Shown here piece after piece: positions 1 to 8,485 of a DNA stretch of 45,384 bases (position 1 is the stretch's first letter; each line of letters begins with the position of its first letter). The stretch is from the NCBI GenBank assembly GCA_009840635.1, contig VXNL01000046.1, positions 1 through 45,384 on the forward strand, in the 5' to 3' direction. The stretch is from Acidobacteriota bacterium. Its GTDB lineage: Bacteria > Acidobacteriota > Vicinamibacteria > Marinacidobacterales > Marinacidobacteraceae. A program made the translations under genes and the position numbers. Under the pieces are notes generated by a model, which did not search any database, was not told the DNA's origin, and saw nothing but the letters and a program-made list of their open reading frames with translations.

Positions 1-1
1 G

Positions 2-84
2 CCCCCCCCCCCCCCCCCGTGCCGGTCTGGAGACCGGCGTTCCAAGCCGTTGCGCCACCGGACAGGCGGGCGCTCCAAGCCGGG
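2..84. repeat. Poly-C run followed by dispersed palindromic repeat, copy 1
   Basis: Bases 2-18 are 17 consecutive C. Bases 19-49 contain the hairpin GCCGGTCTGGAGACCGGC followed by the common tail GTTCCAAGCCG. A second partial tail, CGCTCCAAGCCG, lies at 71-82. This is one of nine intergenic copies of the same repeat family in the window. The rest of the leader, up to the nqrA start at 223, shows no clear promoter or strong ribosome binding site. Confidence 0.7.
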
Positions 85-222
85 GGTCCCGGGGCCTTGC
101 CCTTGTGCCAGAATTCCCGGTTGCCCAGAAACGGATGAGAAGCGGCTCCGGCCTCCCTCGGATCCCGCCCCTCCAGTTCGCCCGGCGGGGTCCCGGTCCG
201 TGCCCCCTTTGAACATCCTCCG

Positions 223-1614
223 ATGAGTCTTCACACCGTACGCCGCGGGTTCGACGTACGCGTGCTGGGGGCCCCCGCGGCGGACGGGCGGGCCCCGGAA
301 CTCCGGGTGCCGTCCCGGATTGCGCTGCTCGGGGCCGACTACCCGGGGATGCGGCCCACGATGAGGGTCCGGGAGGGCGACGCGGTCTCCCGGGGCGACG
401 CGCTCTTCGAGGACAAGAAGACGCCCGGCGTCCGTTTCACCGCCCCGCTCGGCGGGCGGGTCGCCGCGGTGCACCGGGGCGAGCGGCGCGCCTTCCTCTC
501 GCTCGTGATCGACGTGAATCCGGACGAGCGCTCGGGCAGCGCCCGCTCGGGACACGTGGCGGGGGCCTGGTCCGGACGGCACCCGGACGCGCTTGGCGGA
601 GATGACATCCGGGACCTTCTGCTCGAGTCCGGGGAGTGGACCGCGATCCGGACCCGCCCCTTCGGCCGGGTGGCCGGCCCGGAGACCAAGCCCCGGGCGA
701 TCTTCGTGACGGCGACGGACTCCGCTCCACTCGCCCCCGATCCGGTGACCGCGGTCGCCGGCCGGGAGACCGATCTCGAGTGGGGCCTCGCGGCGCTGGC
801 GCAACTCACCGACGGACCGGTCTTCGTCTGTTCCCGGGCCGGCCGGCGCCTGCCGGTCGACGAAACCGACCGGATCCGCCACGAGGAGTTCCGGGGGCCG
901 CACCCCGCCGGGACCGCAGGGCTCCACATCCACCGGCTGGCCCCGGTCCGCCGCGGCCAGGAGGCCTGGCATCTGGACGCCCAGGACCTCGCTTCCATCG
1001 GCGGCCTGTTCCGCACCGGCGCCGGCGATGCGCTCCGGGTGGTGGCGCTCGGAGGGCCGCCGGTACGGAGCCCCGGCCTGCTACGCGTGCCCATCGGCGC
1101 GCTGCTCACGGAGTTCGGCGCGCCGGAACCCGGCCCCGGGCGCGACGCGGGGGAACGCCGGGTGATCTCCGGGTCCCTCCTCGCGGGACGGACCGCCGCG
1201 GACGACGCGACGGGTTACCTCGGCCGCTACCACCGGCAGGTGACGGTGCTCGAGGAGGACCGCCGCCGGCGGCTCCTGGGTTGGCTCGCGCCCGGCGCGG
1301 GAGCGGTCTCGGTGAGCCGCGCCTATCTTTCGAGCCTGCTGCCCGCGAGGCCCCGCACCATCACCACCGGGACGAACGGCTCCCGCCGCGCGATCGTTCC
1401 CATCGGGACCTACGACCGGGTGATGGCCTTCGACATCCCGGCGGCGATGCTGTGCCGCGCCCTGCTCATGGAGGACATCGAGCGGGCCGAGGAGCTCGGC
1501 GCGCTCGAGCTCATCGAAGAGGACGTGGGCCTCCTGACGTTCGCCTGTCCCGCCAAGAACGACTACGGCCCGGCGCTCCGGCGCGTGCTCGACACGCTCG
1601 AGAAAGAAGGCTGA
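223..1614 (+). CDS. nqrA: Na+-translocating NADH:quinone reductase subunit A
   Basis: The 463-residue product is NqrA, the peripheral cytoplasmic subunit of the six-subunit sodium-pumping NADH dehydrogenase, which passes electrons from NADH to ubiquinone and exports Na+. The assignment rests on overall sequence character (N-terminal biotin-lipoyl-like segment around residues 1-90, typical of NqrA and RnfC, and the C-terminal end with CPAKNDYGPALR) and on its position as first gene of a complete nqrABCDEF operon. Length is close to the family norm of about 450. The ATG at 223 was chosen because the family-like start (VRRGFD, resembling the KKGLDLPI of other NqrA) follows at once. No strong Shine-Dalgarno is visible. 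nqrB starts 5 bases after the stop. Confidence 0.93.
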   Translation: MSLHTVRRGFDVRVLGAPAADGRAPELRVPSRIALLGADYPGMRPTMRVREGDAVSRGDALFEDKKTPGVRFTAPLGGRVAAVHRGERRAFLSLVIDVNPDERSGSARSGHVAGAWSGRHPDALGGDDIRDLLLESGEWTAIRTRPFGRVAGPETKPRAIFVTATDSAPLAPDPVTAVAGRETDLEWGLAALAQLTDGPVFVCSRAGRRLPVDETDRIRHEEFRGPHPAGTAGLHIHRLAPVRRGQEAWHLDAQDLASIGGLFRTGAGDALRVVALGGPPVRSPGLLRVPIGALLTEFGAPEPGPGRDAGERRVISGSLLAGRTAADDATGYLGRYHRQVTVLEEDRRRRLLGWLAPGAGAVSVSRAYLSSLLPARPRTITTGTNGSRRAIVPIGTYDRVMAFDIPAAMLCRALLMEDIERAEELGALELIEEDVGLLTFACPAKNDYGPALRRVLDTLEKEG

Positions 1615-1619
1615 CCCCG

Positions 1620-2876
1620 ATGCTCCGCGGCCTCCTCGACCGTCTCGGCGCGCCGTTCGAGAAGGGCGGGCCGCTCCACCGGCTCTGGCCCCTCTGGGAC
1701 GCCCAGGACACCTTCCTCTACACCCCGGGCAAGACCACCGCCGGGCCGTCCCACGGCCGCGACCGCCTGGACATGAAGCGCCTGATGTTCACCGTGGTCA
1801 TCGCGCTGGCGGGGACGGTGGCGATGGCGTTCTACAACACCGGCCTCCAGGCGAACCTCGCGATCTCCCACGGCGCCACGCCGCTGCCCGGCTGGCGCAC
1901 CGCGGTCATCGCAGCCCTGGGCATCGGGTTCTCCCCGGACAGCGTGCTGGCGGCCGTCATCCACGGCGGGCTCTGGTACCTCCCGGTCCTGATCGTGACC
2001 TTCGCGGTCGGCGGCGCCTGGGAGATGCTCTTCGCGATCATCCGGCGCCACGAGGTGAGCGAGGGCTTCCTGGTCACCGGGATGCTCTTTCCGCTCATCC
2101 TGCCTCCCACCGTGCCGCTCTGGCAGGTGGCGCTCGGCATCAGCTTCGGGGTCGTGGTCGGCAAGGAGATCTTCGGCGGCAGCGGCTTCAACATCCTGAA
2201 CCCGGCGCTCACCGCGCGGGCGTTCCTCTTCTTCGCGTATCCGAGCGACCTGACCGGCGACCGCATCTGGATCGCCGCCGACACCGCCCCGGACGCCGTC
2301 AGCGGCGCCACCTGGCTCGCCCGGTTCAGCCTCACCGGCAACGAGGCGTTCGCGGAGACCTTCCACCCCGCGGGCGGAGCCGGGATCACCGCCTGGGACG
2401 CGTTCATCGGGTTCCTCCCCGGCTCGATGGGCGAGACCTCGGTGCTCGCCTGCCTCTTCGGGGCCGTGATCCTCGCCGCGACCGGGATCGGGTCGCTCCG
2501 CATCATGCTCGCGGTGGCCGCCGGAACCCTGCTGATGGGCGGCGCCCTGAACCTCATCGGCTCGGACACCAACCCCTTCTTTGCGGTCCCCTTCTGGTGG
2601 CACTACCTGATGGGCGGCTGGGCCTTCGGCACCGTCTTCATGGCCACCGAGCCGGTCACCGCGCCCTCCACCGACGGCGGCCGCGTGGTCTACGGCTTCC
2701 TCATCGGGGTGCTCGTGGTCCTGATCCGGGTCGTGAACCCCGCCTATCCGGAAGGCATGATGCTGTCCATCCTGCTGATGAACGTGTTCGCGCCGCTCAT
2801 CGACCATTTCGCGCTCCAGAGCAACGTCCGCCGCCGGGCAGCGGCGTCCGCGCTTGCTGTCGAGGGGCGCGGCTAA
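1620..2876 (+). CDS. nqrB: Na+-translocating NADH:quinone reductase subunit B
   Basis: The 418-residue integral membrane subunit carries covalent FMN and takes part in Na+ transport. Multiple membrane segments are visible (for example residues 55-75, 90-135 and 150-185). The flavinylation motif SGAT lies at residues 228-231, so the acceptor is Thr231 (Thr236 in Vibrio cholerae numbering). The frame is open far upstream, but the ATG at 1620 gives the conserved N-terminus (LLDRLGAPFEKGGPLHRLWP) and sits just after the nqrA stop, so longer versions are rejected. Flavinylation needs ApbE, which is encoded three genes downstream of nqrF. Confidence 0.95.
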   Translation: MLRGLLDRLGAPFEKGGPLHRLWPLWDAQDTFLYTPGKTTAGPSHGRDRLDMKRLMFTVVIALAGTVAMAFYNTGLQANLAISHGATPLPGWRTAVIAALGIGFSPDSVLAAVIHGGLWYLPVLIVTFAVGGAWEMLFAIIRRHEVSEGFLVTGMLFPLILPPTVPLWQVALGISFGVVVGKEIFGGSGFNILNPALTARAFLFFAYPSDLTGDRIWIAADTAPDAVSGATWLARFSLTGNEAFAETFHPAGGAGITAWDAFIGFLPGSMGETSVLACLFGAVILAATGIGSLRIMLAVAAGTLLMGGALNLIGSDTNPFFAVPFWWHYLMGGWAFGTVFMATEPVTAPSTDGGRVVYGFLIGVLVVLIRVVNPAYPEGMMLSILLMNVFAPLIDHFALQSNVRRRAAASALAVEGRG

Positions 2877-2896
2877 ATTCCATTGACCGTCGCGCT

Positions 2897-3670
2897 GTGA
2901 CCACCGCTCGCTACATCCTGGCGTTCGCGGGCGCCGTGTGCCTGGTCTGCGCCGTGATGGTCTCCGGCTCCGCGGTGGCCCTCCGCGACCTCCAGGCGGC
3001 GAACGCCGAGCGGGAGCGCCAGCGGAACGTGCTCTTCGCCGCCGGGCTCGCCGATCCGGGCGAGGAACTGTCCGAAGCGGACATGGCCGAGCGCTTCGCC
3101 GCGGTCCGGGCGGTGGTGGTGGACCTGGCAACCGGAGAGGAACTTCCGGATGTGGATCCCGCGAGCGTGGACCCGCTGGTGGAAGCGGGCATCACCGACT
3201 CCTCACGCGCCGTGCCCGAGAACTTCGCCCGGATCCGGCGGGTGGAAAGGCGTTCCGTCGTCTACCTCGTCGAGGCGGGGGGCCGGCTGGACGCCGTGGT
3301 GCTGCCGGTCCGGGGGCAGGGGCTCTGGTCGGTCCTCTACGGCTACCTGGCCCTCGACGCGGACCTCGACACGGTGCGCGGGCTCACGTTCTACGAGCAC
3401 AAGGAGACCCCCGGCCTCGGCGGCGAGGTGGACAACCCGAACTGGAAGGCCCTCTGGCCGGGCCGGCGGGTGTTCGGCACCGCCGGGGAGCCGATCATCG
3501 AGGTGGCGCGGGCCGCCGCCGGTCCGGTTGCCGAGGACCCGCACCGGGTGGACGGGCTCGCCGGCGCCACCATGACCAGCCGCGGGGTCACCAACCTGCT
3601 GCGGTTCTGGCTCGCCGAGAACGGCTTCGGCCCGTTCCTCGAGCGGCTGCGGTCGGAGGCGGCCGGCTAA
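2897..3670 (+). CDS. nqrC: Na+-translocating NADH:quinone reductase subunit C
   Basis: The 257-residue subunit has one N-terminal membrane anchor (about residues 5-28) and a periplasmic FMN-binding domain. The motif GLAGAT at residues 220-225 puts the covalent FMN acceptor at Thr225, the same number as in Vibrio NqrC. The conserved stretch [14 protein letters not shown] (about residues 165-178) is a further family signature. The start is taken as GTG at 2897, because it gives the right N-terminal length and anchor; no ATG fits. There are 20 bases between nqrB and this start, and nqrD begins 3 bases after the stop. Confidence 0.94.
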   Translation: MTTARYILAFAGAVCLVCAVMVSGSAVALRDLQAANAERERQRNVLFAAGLADPGEELSEADMAERFAAVRAVVVDLATGEELPDVDPASVDPLVEAGITDSSRAVPENFARIRRVERRSVVYLVEAGGRLDAVVLPVRGQGLWSVLYGYLALDADLDTVRGLTFYEHKETPGLGGEVDNPNWKALWPGRRVFGTAGEPIIEVARAAAGPVAEDPHRVDGLAGATMTSRGVTNLLRFWLAENGFGPFLERLRSEAAG

Positions 3671-3673
3671 CCG

Positions 3674-4297
3674 ATGGCCAGCGAAACGCGGCGGGTCCTG
3701 ATGGATCCGCTCATCCACAACAACCCGATCGCTCTCCAGGTCCTCGGCATCTGCTCGGCCCTCGCGGTCACCACCGGGATGCAGACCTCGGTGGTGATGA
3801 GCGCCGCGGTGGTCGCGGTGATCGCGCTCTCCAACCTGTCGGTCAGCCTGCTCCGGAACATGATCCCGACCAACATCCGGATCATCGTCCAGCTCACCAT
3901 CATCGCCTCGCTGGTCATCGTCACCGACCAGATCCTGAAGGCGTACGTCTACGAGATCTCGAAGCAGCTCAGCGTCTTCGTGGGCCTCATCATCACCAAC
4001 TGCATCATCATGGGGCGCGCGGAGGCGTTCGCGATGCAGAACCCGCCGCTGAAGAGCCTGATCGACGGGATCGGGAACGGGATGGGCTACGCGGCCATCC
4101 TGCTGGTGGTCGGGGCGGCGCGCGAGGTGTTCGGCGCCGGGACGTTCTGGGGCATCCCGGTGCTGCCGCTCGCTTCCGAGGGCGGCTGGTTCACGCCGAA
4201 CGGGCTGATGAGCCTGTCGCCGGGGGCGTTCTTCGTGATCGGGTTCCTGATCTGGATCCTCCGGACCTTCCGGCCCGAGCAGAACGAGGCCGAGTGA
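3674..4297 (+). CDS. nqrD: Na+-translocating NADH:quinone reductase subunit D
   Basis: The 207-residue polytopic membrane protein is homologous to RnfE/NqrD, with about six hydrophobic segments. Cys27 (LGICSAL) and Cys110 ([15 protein letters not shown]) match the conserved half-helix cysteines that, together with those in NqrE, hold the intramembrane iron centre. The signature [12 protein letters not shown] is very well conserved in the family. The length equals the family norm. The stop codon overlaps the nqrE start by one base (TGATG), indicating translational coupling. Confidence 0.96.
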   Translation: MASETRRVLMDPLIHNNPIALQVLGICSALAVTTGMQTSVVMSAAVVAVIALSNLSVSLLRNMIPTNIRIIVQLTIIASLVIVTDQILKAYVYEISKQLSVFVGLIITNCIIMGRAEAFAMQNPPLKSLIDGIGNGMGYAAILLVVGAAREVFGAGTFWGIPVLPLASEGGWFTPNGLMSLSPGAFFVIGFLIWILRTFRPEQNEAE

Positions 4298-4914
4298 TGC
4301 TCCAGGACTACCTGAACATCGCGGTCAAGGCGATCTTCGTCGAGAACATGGCCCTGACCTTCTTCCTCGGGATGTGCTCGTTCCTCGCGGTCTCGAAGCG
4401 GGTCAGCACGGCGATCGGCCTCGGGCTGGCGGTGGTCTTCGTCCTCACCGTGACGGTCCCGCTGAACCACGCCATCAACGACTACCTGCTCCGCCCCGGC
4501 GCCCTCGGCTGGGCGCACGCCGCGCTCTCCGGCCAGGACCTCTCCTTCCTGCGCTTCCTGACCTTCATCGGAACGATCGCGGCCACGGTGCAGATCGTCG
4601 AGATGGCACTCGACCGCTTCTTCCCGACGCTCCACGCGGCGCTCGGGGTGTTCCTGCCGCTCATCGCGGTGAACTGCGCGATCCTGGGGGCGTCGCTCCT
4701 GATGGTCGAGCGCGGACTCACCCTGCCCGAGGCGGCGGTGTTCGGCTTCGGGTCCGGGGTGGGCTGGCTGCTCGCCATCGCCGCCCTCGCCGGCATCCGC
4801 GAACGGCTGCGCTACCACCACATCCCGGCCGGCCTGCGCGGGCTCGGCATCACCTTCCTGCTCACCGGGCTGATGGCCATCGGCTTCCTGGCCTTCGGGG
4901 GCATCCAGTTGTGA
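4297..4914 (+). CDS. nqrE: Na+-translocating NADH:quinone reductase subunit E
   Basis: The 205-residue membrane subunit is the partner of NqrD, with inverted topology. Signatures are [21 protein letters not shown] near the N-terminus, with Cys27, and [11 protein letters not shown] with Cys127; these cysteines correspond to the iron-centre ligands shared with NqrD. The length is typical (about 200). The ATG at 4297 overlaps the nqrD stop, and the gene's own stop overlaps the nqrF start (GTGA). A longer upstream reading frame exists but runs antiparallel in logic to nqrD and was not used. Confidence 0.96.
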   Translation: MLQDYLNIAVKAIFVENMALTFFLGMCSFLAVSKRVSTAIGLGLAVVFVLTVTVPLNHAINDYLLRPGALGWAHAALSGQDLSFLRFLTFIGTIAATVQIVEMALDRFFPTLHAALGVFLPLIAVNCAILGASLLMVERGLTLPEAAVFGFGSGVGWLLAIAALAGIRERLRYHHIPAGLRGLGITFLLTGLMAIGFLAFGGIQL

Positions 4915-6140
4915 GCACCGTTCTCCTCGGCGTCGCCGGCTTCACGGTGGTCATCCTGGCGCTGGTGGTGGTGCTGCTCTACGCGCGGAAACGCCTGGTC
5001 GCCACCGGGGAGGTGACGATCCGCATCAACGACGACCCGGAGCACGACATCTGCACACCGGCCGGAGGCACGCTGCTCGGGACGCTGGCCGCGAACGGCC
5101 TCTTCATTCCTTCCGCGTGCGGCGGCAAGGGGAGCTGCGGGGTCTGCACGCTCAAGGTGCTCGACGGTGGGGGGGCCGTGCTCCCCACGGAGCGCAGCCA
5201 CCTCACCCGGGGGGAGGAACGCGAGGGGGTCCGGCTCTCGTGCCAGGTCAAGGTGAAGCAGGACGTCTCGATCGAAGTGGCGCCGGAACTGTTCAGCGTG
5301 CGCCAGTGGAAGTGCCGGGTCCGGTCGAACCACAACGTCGCGACCTTCATCAAGGAGCTGGTGCTCGAGCTTCCCGCCGGCGAGGAGGTCCCCTTCCGGG
5401 CGGGCGGCTACATCCAGATCGACTGCCCGCCCTACGCGCTGAGCTACGAGGACTTCGACATCGAGGAGGAGTACCGGGACGACTGGGACCGCTTCAACAT
5501 GTGGCAGTACAAGGCCACCGTCGCCGAGGACGAGGAGGTGGTGCGGGCCTACTCCATGGCGAACTATCCGGAGGAGCGCGGGGTCATCCTGCTGAACGTG
5601 CGGATCGCCTCGCCGCCGCCCCGGATGCCGGACGTCCCGCCGGGCAAGATGACCTCGTGGCTCTTCGCCCTGAAACCCGGGGACGAGGTGACGATCTCGG
5701 GTCCCTTCGGCGAGTTCTTCGCGAAGGAGACGGACAACGAGATGGTCTTCGTGGGCGGCGGGGCGGGGATGGCCCCGATGCGCTCCCACATCTTCGACCA
5801 GTTCCGCCGGCTGAACACCGAGCGCAAGGTCTCGTTCTGGTACGGCGCGCGCAGCCTCCGGGAGGCCTTCTACCAGGATGACTTCGACGCGATCGCGGCG
5901 GAGAACCCCAACTTCGACTGGAAGCTCGCGCTCTCCGAGCCGCTGCCCGAGGACAACTGGACCGGCTACACCGGCTTCATCCACCAGGTCCTCTACGACA
6001 ACTACCTGAAGGACCACCCGAACCCGGAGGACGCCGAGTACTACCTCTGCGGTCCGCCGATGATGCTCAAGGCCTGCCTCCAGATGCTCGACAGCCTCGG
6101 CGTCGAGCCCGAAAATATCGCCTTCGACGACTTCGGGTAG
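4911..6140 (+). CDS. nqrF: Na+-translocating NADH:quinone reductase subunit F
   Basis: The 409-residue electron-entry subunit oxidises NADH through FAD and a 2Fe-2S cluster. It has an N-terminal membrane helix (about residues 3-24), then a plant-type ferredoxin domain with cluster ligands Cys70, Cys76, Cys79 and Cys111, identical in number to Vibrio NqrF. The FAD-binding motif RAYSMANYP is at residues 212-220. The NADH-binding [12 protein letters not shown] and CGPPMM motifs follow, and the C-terminus ends in FDDFG. The GTG at 4911 overlaps the nqrE stop by four bases. This is the last structural nqr gene; the GYD gene follows after 41 bases. Confidence 0.97.
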   Translation: MSTVLLGVAGFTVVILALVVVLLYARKRLVATGEVTIRINDDPEHDICTPAGGTLLGTLAANGLFIPSACGGKGSCGVCTLKVLDGGGAVLPTERSHLTRGEEREGVRLSCQVKVKQDVSIEVAPELFSVRQWKCRVRSNHNVATFIKELVLELPAGEEVPFRAGGYIQIDCPPYALSYEDFDIEEEYRDDWDRFNMWQYKATVAEDEEVVRAYSMANYPEERGVILLNVRIASPPPRMPDVPPGKMTSWLFALKPGDEVTISGPFGEFFAKETDNEMVFVGGGAGMAPMRSHIFDQFRRLNTERKVSFWYGARSLREAFYQDDFDAIAAENPNFDWKLALSEPLPEDNWTGYTGFIHQVLYDNYLKDHPNPEDAEYYLCGPPMMLKACLQMLDSLGVEPENIAFDDFG

Positions 6141-6181
6141 CATCAACGCGACACCAAGCCACCGAGGGCAAGGGGAACCGC

Positions 6182-6508
6182 ATGGCCAAGTACATGTTCC
6201 GCACCAACTACACGCAGTCCGGCCTGAACGGGCTGCTCGCCGAGGGCGGCAGCGGCCGGGAAGCGGCCCTGCGCGCGACCGTCGAGAGCGTCGGGGGCAA
6301 CCTGGAAGGCTTCTACTACGCCTTGGGCGACTACGACCTCTACCTGATCGCCGAGGTTCCCGACGAGGCGGCAGCGACAGCTCTGGCGCTGAACATCGCC
6401 GCGGCGGGCGCGCTCACGGTCCAGACGACCGTCCTGCTCAGCGCGGAGGACATCGACGCGGCCGTAGCGAAGTCCAAGTCCGTCCAGTACCGCCTCCCGG
6501 GCGCCTAG
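6182..6508 (+). CDS. GYD-domain protein
   Basis: This 108-residue soluble protein matches the GYD family, named after the central Gly-Tyr-Asp: here YALGDYDLYLIAEVPD at about residues 46-61, with a ferredoxin-like alpha/beta layout. There is no signal peptide or membrane helix. The biochemical function of GYD proteins is unknown. It sits on the same strand 41 bases after nqrF and before apbE, so it may be co-transcribed with the Nqr genes; a role in that complex is only inference from position. The upstream AAGGGGAACCGC provides a reasonable Shine-Dalgarno before the ATG. Confidence 0.85.
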   Translation: MAKYMFRTNYTQSGLNGLLAEGGSGREAALRATVESVGGNLEGFYYALGDYDLYLIAEVPDEAAATALALNIAAAGALTVQTTVLLSAEDIDAAVAKSKSVQYRLPGA

Positions 6509-6634
6509 CTTGGAGCGCCGGCTTCAGCCGGCACAGCCCGCCGGAGGCGGGCGGCGGGAAGGACCGCATCCCCCGAGATGGCGCGAAGGCTTGGAACGCC
6601 GGCTTTAGCCGGCACCGCTCGCCGCAGGCGAGCG
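6509..6634. repeat. Dispersed palindromic repeat, copy 2 (two hairpin units)
   Basis: The repeat starts directly after the GYD-gene stop codon. It contains two CTTGGARCGCCGGCTTYAGCCGGCA units separated by a second hairpin (CCCGCCGGAGGCGGG). Bases 6516-6585 are identical to 44750-44819 in copy 9. The ATG at 6578, the only ATG available to apbE, lies inside this repeat. Confidence 0.9.
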
Positions 6635-7654
6635 AAACGCGCGTTGCTGTTCGCGCTCACGGCGTTCACCGCCACCTGCGCCCCACCGCCCAACCCCACC
6701 TGGACCCTCGACGGCGAAGCCTTCGGGACCCGCTGGACCGTCCGCATCCGGGGTCCGGAAACCGACGCCGAGTCCGTCCGGGCGGCTATCGAGGCCGAAC
6801 TCGACGCCGTGGACCGCAGCATGTCCAACTGGCGCGATGACTCCGAACTCTCCCGCCTGAACGCGTCCGAAGCTACCGATCCGCTCCCGGTTTCGGAACC
6901 GCTGGCGCTGGTCGTCGAGGCCGCGCTCCGGGTCCATGAGGAATCCGGCGGGGCGTTCGACGTCACCGTCGGTCCGCTCCTCCGCCTGTACGGCTTCGGT
7001 CCGGGCGGTGATCCCGGGGCTGCGGCGCCCGATCCCGCGGACGTCGATGCTGTCCGCGCCCGGACCGGTAGCCATCTGCTTTCCCTGGAGCGATCGAACG
7101 GCGGTGCGACTCTCCATCGCCAGGTCTCCGGCGTCGAGCTGGATCTCTCCGGGATCGCCAAGGGCTACGCGGTGGACCGGGTTTCGGCCATCCTCACCGG
7201 CCTCGGCGTCGCCGAGCACCTCGTCGAGGTGGGCGGCGAGATCCAGGCCCGCGGCGCATGGACGGTCGGCATTCAGGATCCCACCGGCGGCCTGGCCACC
7301 GCGGTCCACCGGTCGTTTCCGGTACGCGACCTCGGGATGGCGACTTCCGGCGGTTACCGGGATTTCAGGGAGGCCGCCGGCGAGGAGGAGGGACGCATCT
7401 GGACCCACATCCTGGATCCCCGCATCGGCCGTCCGGTCGAGCGGCGCGCCGGCTCGGTGACGGTGCTCGCGGAGTCCTGCCTGGACGCGGACGCCTGGGC
7501 CACCGCCCTCTTCGTGCTCGGGCCCGAGGAGGGCCTCGAACTCGCTGAGCGGCAGGGCATCGCGGCCCTCTTCCTGACCGCGGCCCCGGAAGGCGCGATC
7601 GAGGAAGCCGCGAGCGCCGCCTTCAGCGCCGTAGCCCGCTCCCGGAACGACTGA
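6578..7654 (+). CDS. apbE: FAD:protein FMN transferase (ApbE-like lipoprotein)
   Basis: ApbE transfers FMN from FAD to Thr residues of NqrB and NqrC in the periplasm. Family signatures in order: EAFGTRWTVRI, DRSMSNWRDDSELSRLN, GGAFDVTVGPLLRLYGFG, VELDLSGIAKGYAVDRV, EVGGEI, ATSGGYRDF, HILDPRIGRPV and DADAWATALFVLG. The start is uncertain. The ATG at 6578 gives 358 residues but makes the first 20 or so residues, rich in Arg, from the dispersed repeat. A TTG at 6644 would start directly at the hydrophobic signal (LLFALTAFTATC). The cysteine after that segment could be lipidated, but the lipobox is weak. Position after nqrF matches the role in Nqr maturation. Confidence 0.93.
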   Translation: MARRLGTPALAGTARRRRAKRALLFALTAFTATCAPPPNPTWTLDGEAFGTRWTVRIRGPETDAESVRAAIEAELDAVDRSMSNWRDDSELSRLNASEATDPLPVSEPLALVVEAALRVHEESGGAFDVTVGPLLRLYGFGPGGDPGAAAPDPADVDAVRARTGSHLLSLERSNGGATLHRQVSGVELDLSGIAKGYAVDRVSAILTGLGVAEHLVEVGGEIQARGAWTVGIQDPTGGLATAVHRSFPVRDLGMATSGGYRDFREAAGEEEGRIWTHILDPRIGRPVERRAGSVTVLAESCLDADAWATALFVLGPEEGLELAERQGIAALFLTAAPEGAIEEAASAAFSAVARSRND

Positions 7655-7678
7655 GGCCGCAAAGCGGCGAATTCCGCG

Positions 7679-8110
7679 TCAGTCTCCGACGTCGAGCACC
7701 TCGAACCCTTCCCGTTCCGCCGCGAGGGCCAACCTTCGGTCCCGTGTGACGAACGGGAGCCCGGCGCCGGTCTGCTCCCGGACCTGCAGGGCGGCTCCGA
7801 GCTGCCCGGCGTCGGCGGCGCGCAGCGGGTGACGGGCGAGGAGCGCGTTCGCCCGGGCCCGCACGGCGAGGATTTCGGTGACCTCGTCCCAGCCGGCGGC
7901 AAGATCGTCGAGCCGGCCGAGCACCGGACGTCGCTCCGGCGCGAGGATCAGCCCCTGCCGCACTCGGCGCTCGATGGCGCTGATGACTTCCGTACGCGTC
8001 CATATCCAGGTCGTGACGCCGGGATCCGCGGAGAGCACCTCTCGCATCCGGGCGGTGGAGGATTCATCCACCACCAGTGGGACCAGGGCCGACGAGTCCC
8101 AGTAGGTCAA
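7679..8110 (-). CDS. vapC: PIN-domain toxin (VapC family)
   Basis: This 143-residue PIN ribonuclease-type toxin carries the expected acidic residues: Asp in MTYWDSSALV at the N-terminus, Glu in TRTEVISAIERR, Asp in HPLRAADAGQLG and Asp in FVTRDRRLALAAEREGFEVL. Family members usually cleave tRNA or rRNA and are silenced by the cognate antitoxin. The start is a TTG at 8110 that overlaps the antitoxin stop (TTGA), so translation is coupled. The pair lies antisense between apbE and the nqrM-like gene, suggesting insertion into an older Nqr gene block. Confidence 0.9.
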   Translation of the reverse strand: MTYWDSSALVPLVVDESSTARMREVLSADPGVTTWIWTRTEVISAIERRVRQGLILAPERRPVLGRLDDLAAGWDEVTEILAVRARANALLARHPLRAADAGQLGAALQVREQTGAGLPFVTRDRRLALAAEREGFEVLDVGD

Positions 8111-8388
8111 AACCGATCCTCTCGGTCCTCGATGACCGCCTCCGAGAGCCGGGCTCCGGGAATCTTCAGAGGAGGCTTCTTGAGAAACTCCTTGAGATTC
8201 CCCTTGCCTGGCCGTATGACCCCGGCCGCAATGAGTCGCTGGCGGACGTCGTCCTGACCCGGCGCGGGCGGCACGAGCCGCGCCACGGGTGTCCCCCGGT
8301 GGAGCACCTGAACCTCGCCGCCACGTTGCACCTCGCGCACGTATCGGGAGAGGTTGGCCTTCAGTTCGGAAATGGATGCGGTCTGCAT
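8107..8388 (-). CDS. Type II antitoxin, Phd/YefM family
   Basis: The 93-residue antitoxin opens with SISELKANLSRYVREVQRGGEVQVLHRGTPVARLVP, the classic Phd/YefM DNA-binding fold. The C-terminal half (KKPPLKIPGARLSEAVIEDREDRF) would be the toxin-binding tail. It is the first gene of a two-gene operon with the PIN toxin. The ATG at 8388 coincides with the predicted transcription start of a strong promoter at 8395-8423, so the mRNA is probably leaderless. An inverted repeat overlapping the -10 box suggests autorepression. Confidence 0.9.
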   Translation of the reverse strand: MQTASISELKANLSRYVREVQRGGEVQVLHRGTPVARLVPPAPGQDDVRQRLIAAGVIRPGKGNLKEFLKKPPLKIPGARLSEAVIEDREDRF

Positions 8389-8434
8389 GAGACCATTATG
8401 GTCTTGAAGCTATGACCTATCAAGTCACATAGCT
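8388..8434 (-). promoter_or_regulatory. Promoter and operators of the phd-vapC operon
   Basis: Read on the minus strand: -35 TTGATA (8418-8423), a 17-base spacer, -10 CATAAT (8395-8400), and the antitoxin ATG beginning at 8388, seven bases past the -10 box. The palindrome AGACCATTATGGTCT (8390-8404) covers the -10 box. A second inverted repeat, AGCTATG at 8408-8414 and CATAGCT at 8428-8434, spans the -35 box. Both are good candidates for antitoxin binding. Confidence 0.7.
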
Positions 8435-8485
8435 CGCTTCAGCCGCCGGACGCTCCAGGAGGGTCCGCCGCCAACCGGCGGTAGG

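Noticed and set aside
2..18. C17 run at the window start as a regulatory homopolymer
   Set aside because: It is at the very edge of the sequence and may be an assembly or contig-end artefact.
636..1619. Upstream extension of the nqrB frame
   Set aside because: It overlaps nqrA entirely and has no homology character; the family N-terminus starts at 1620.
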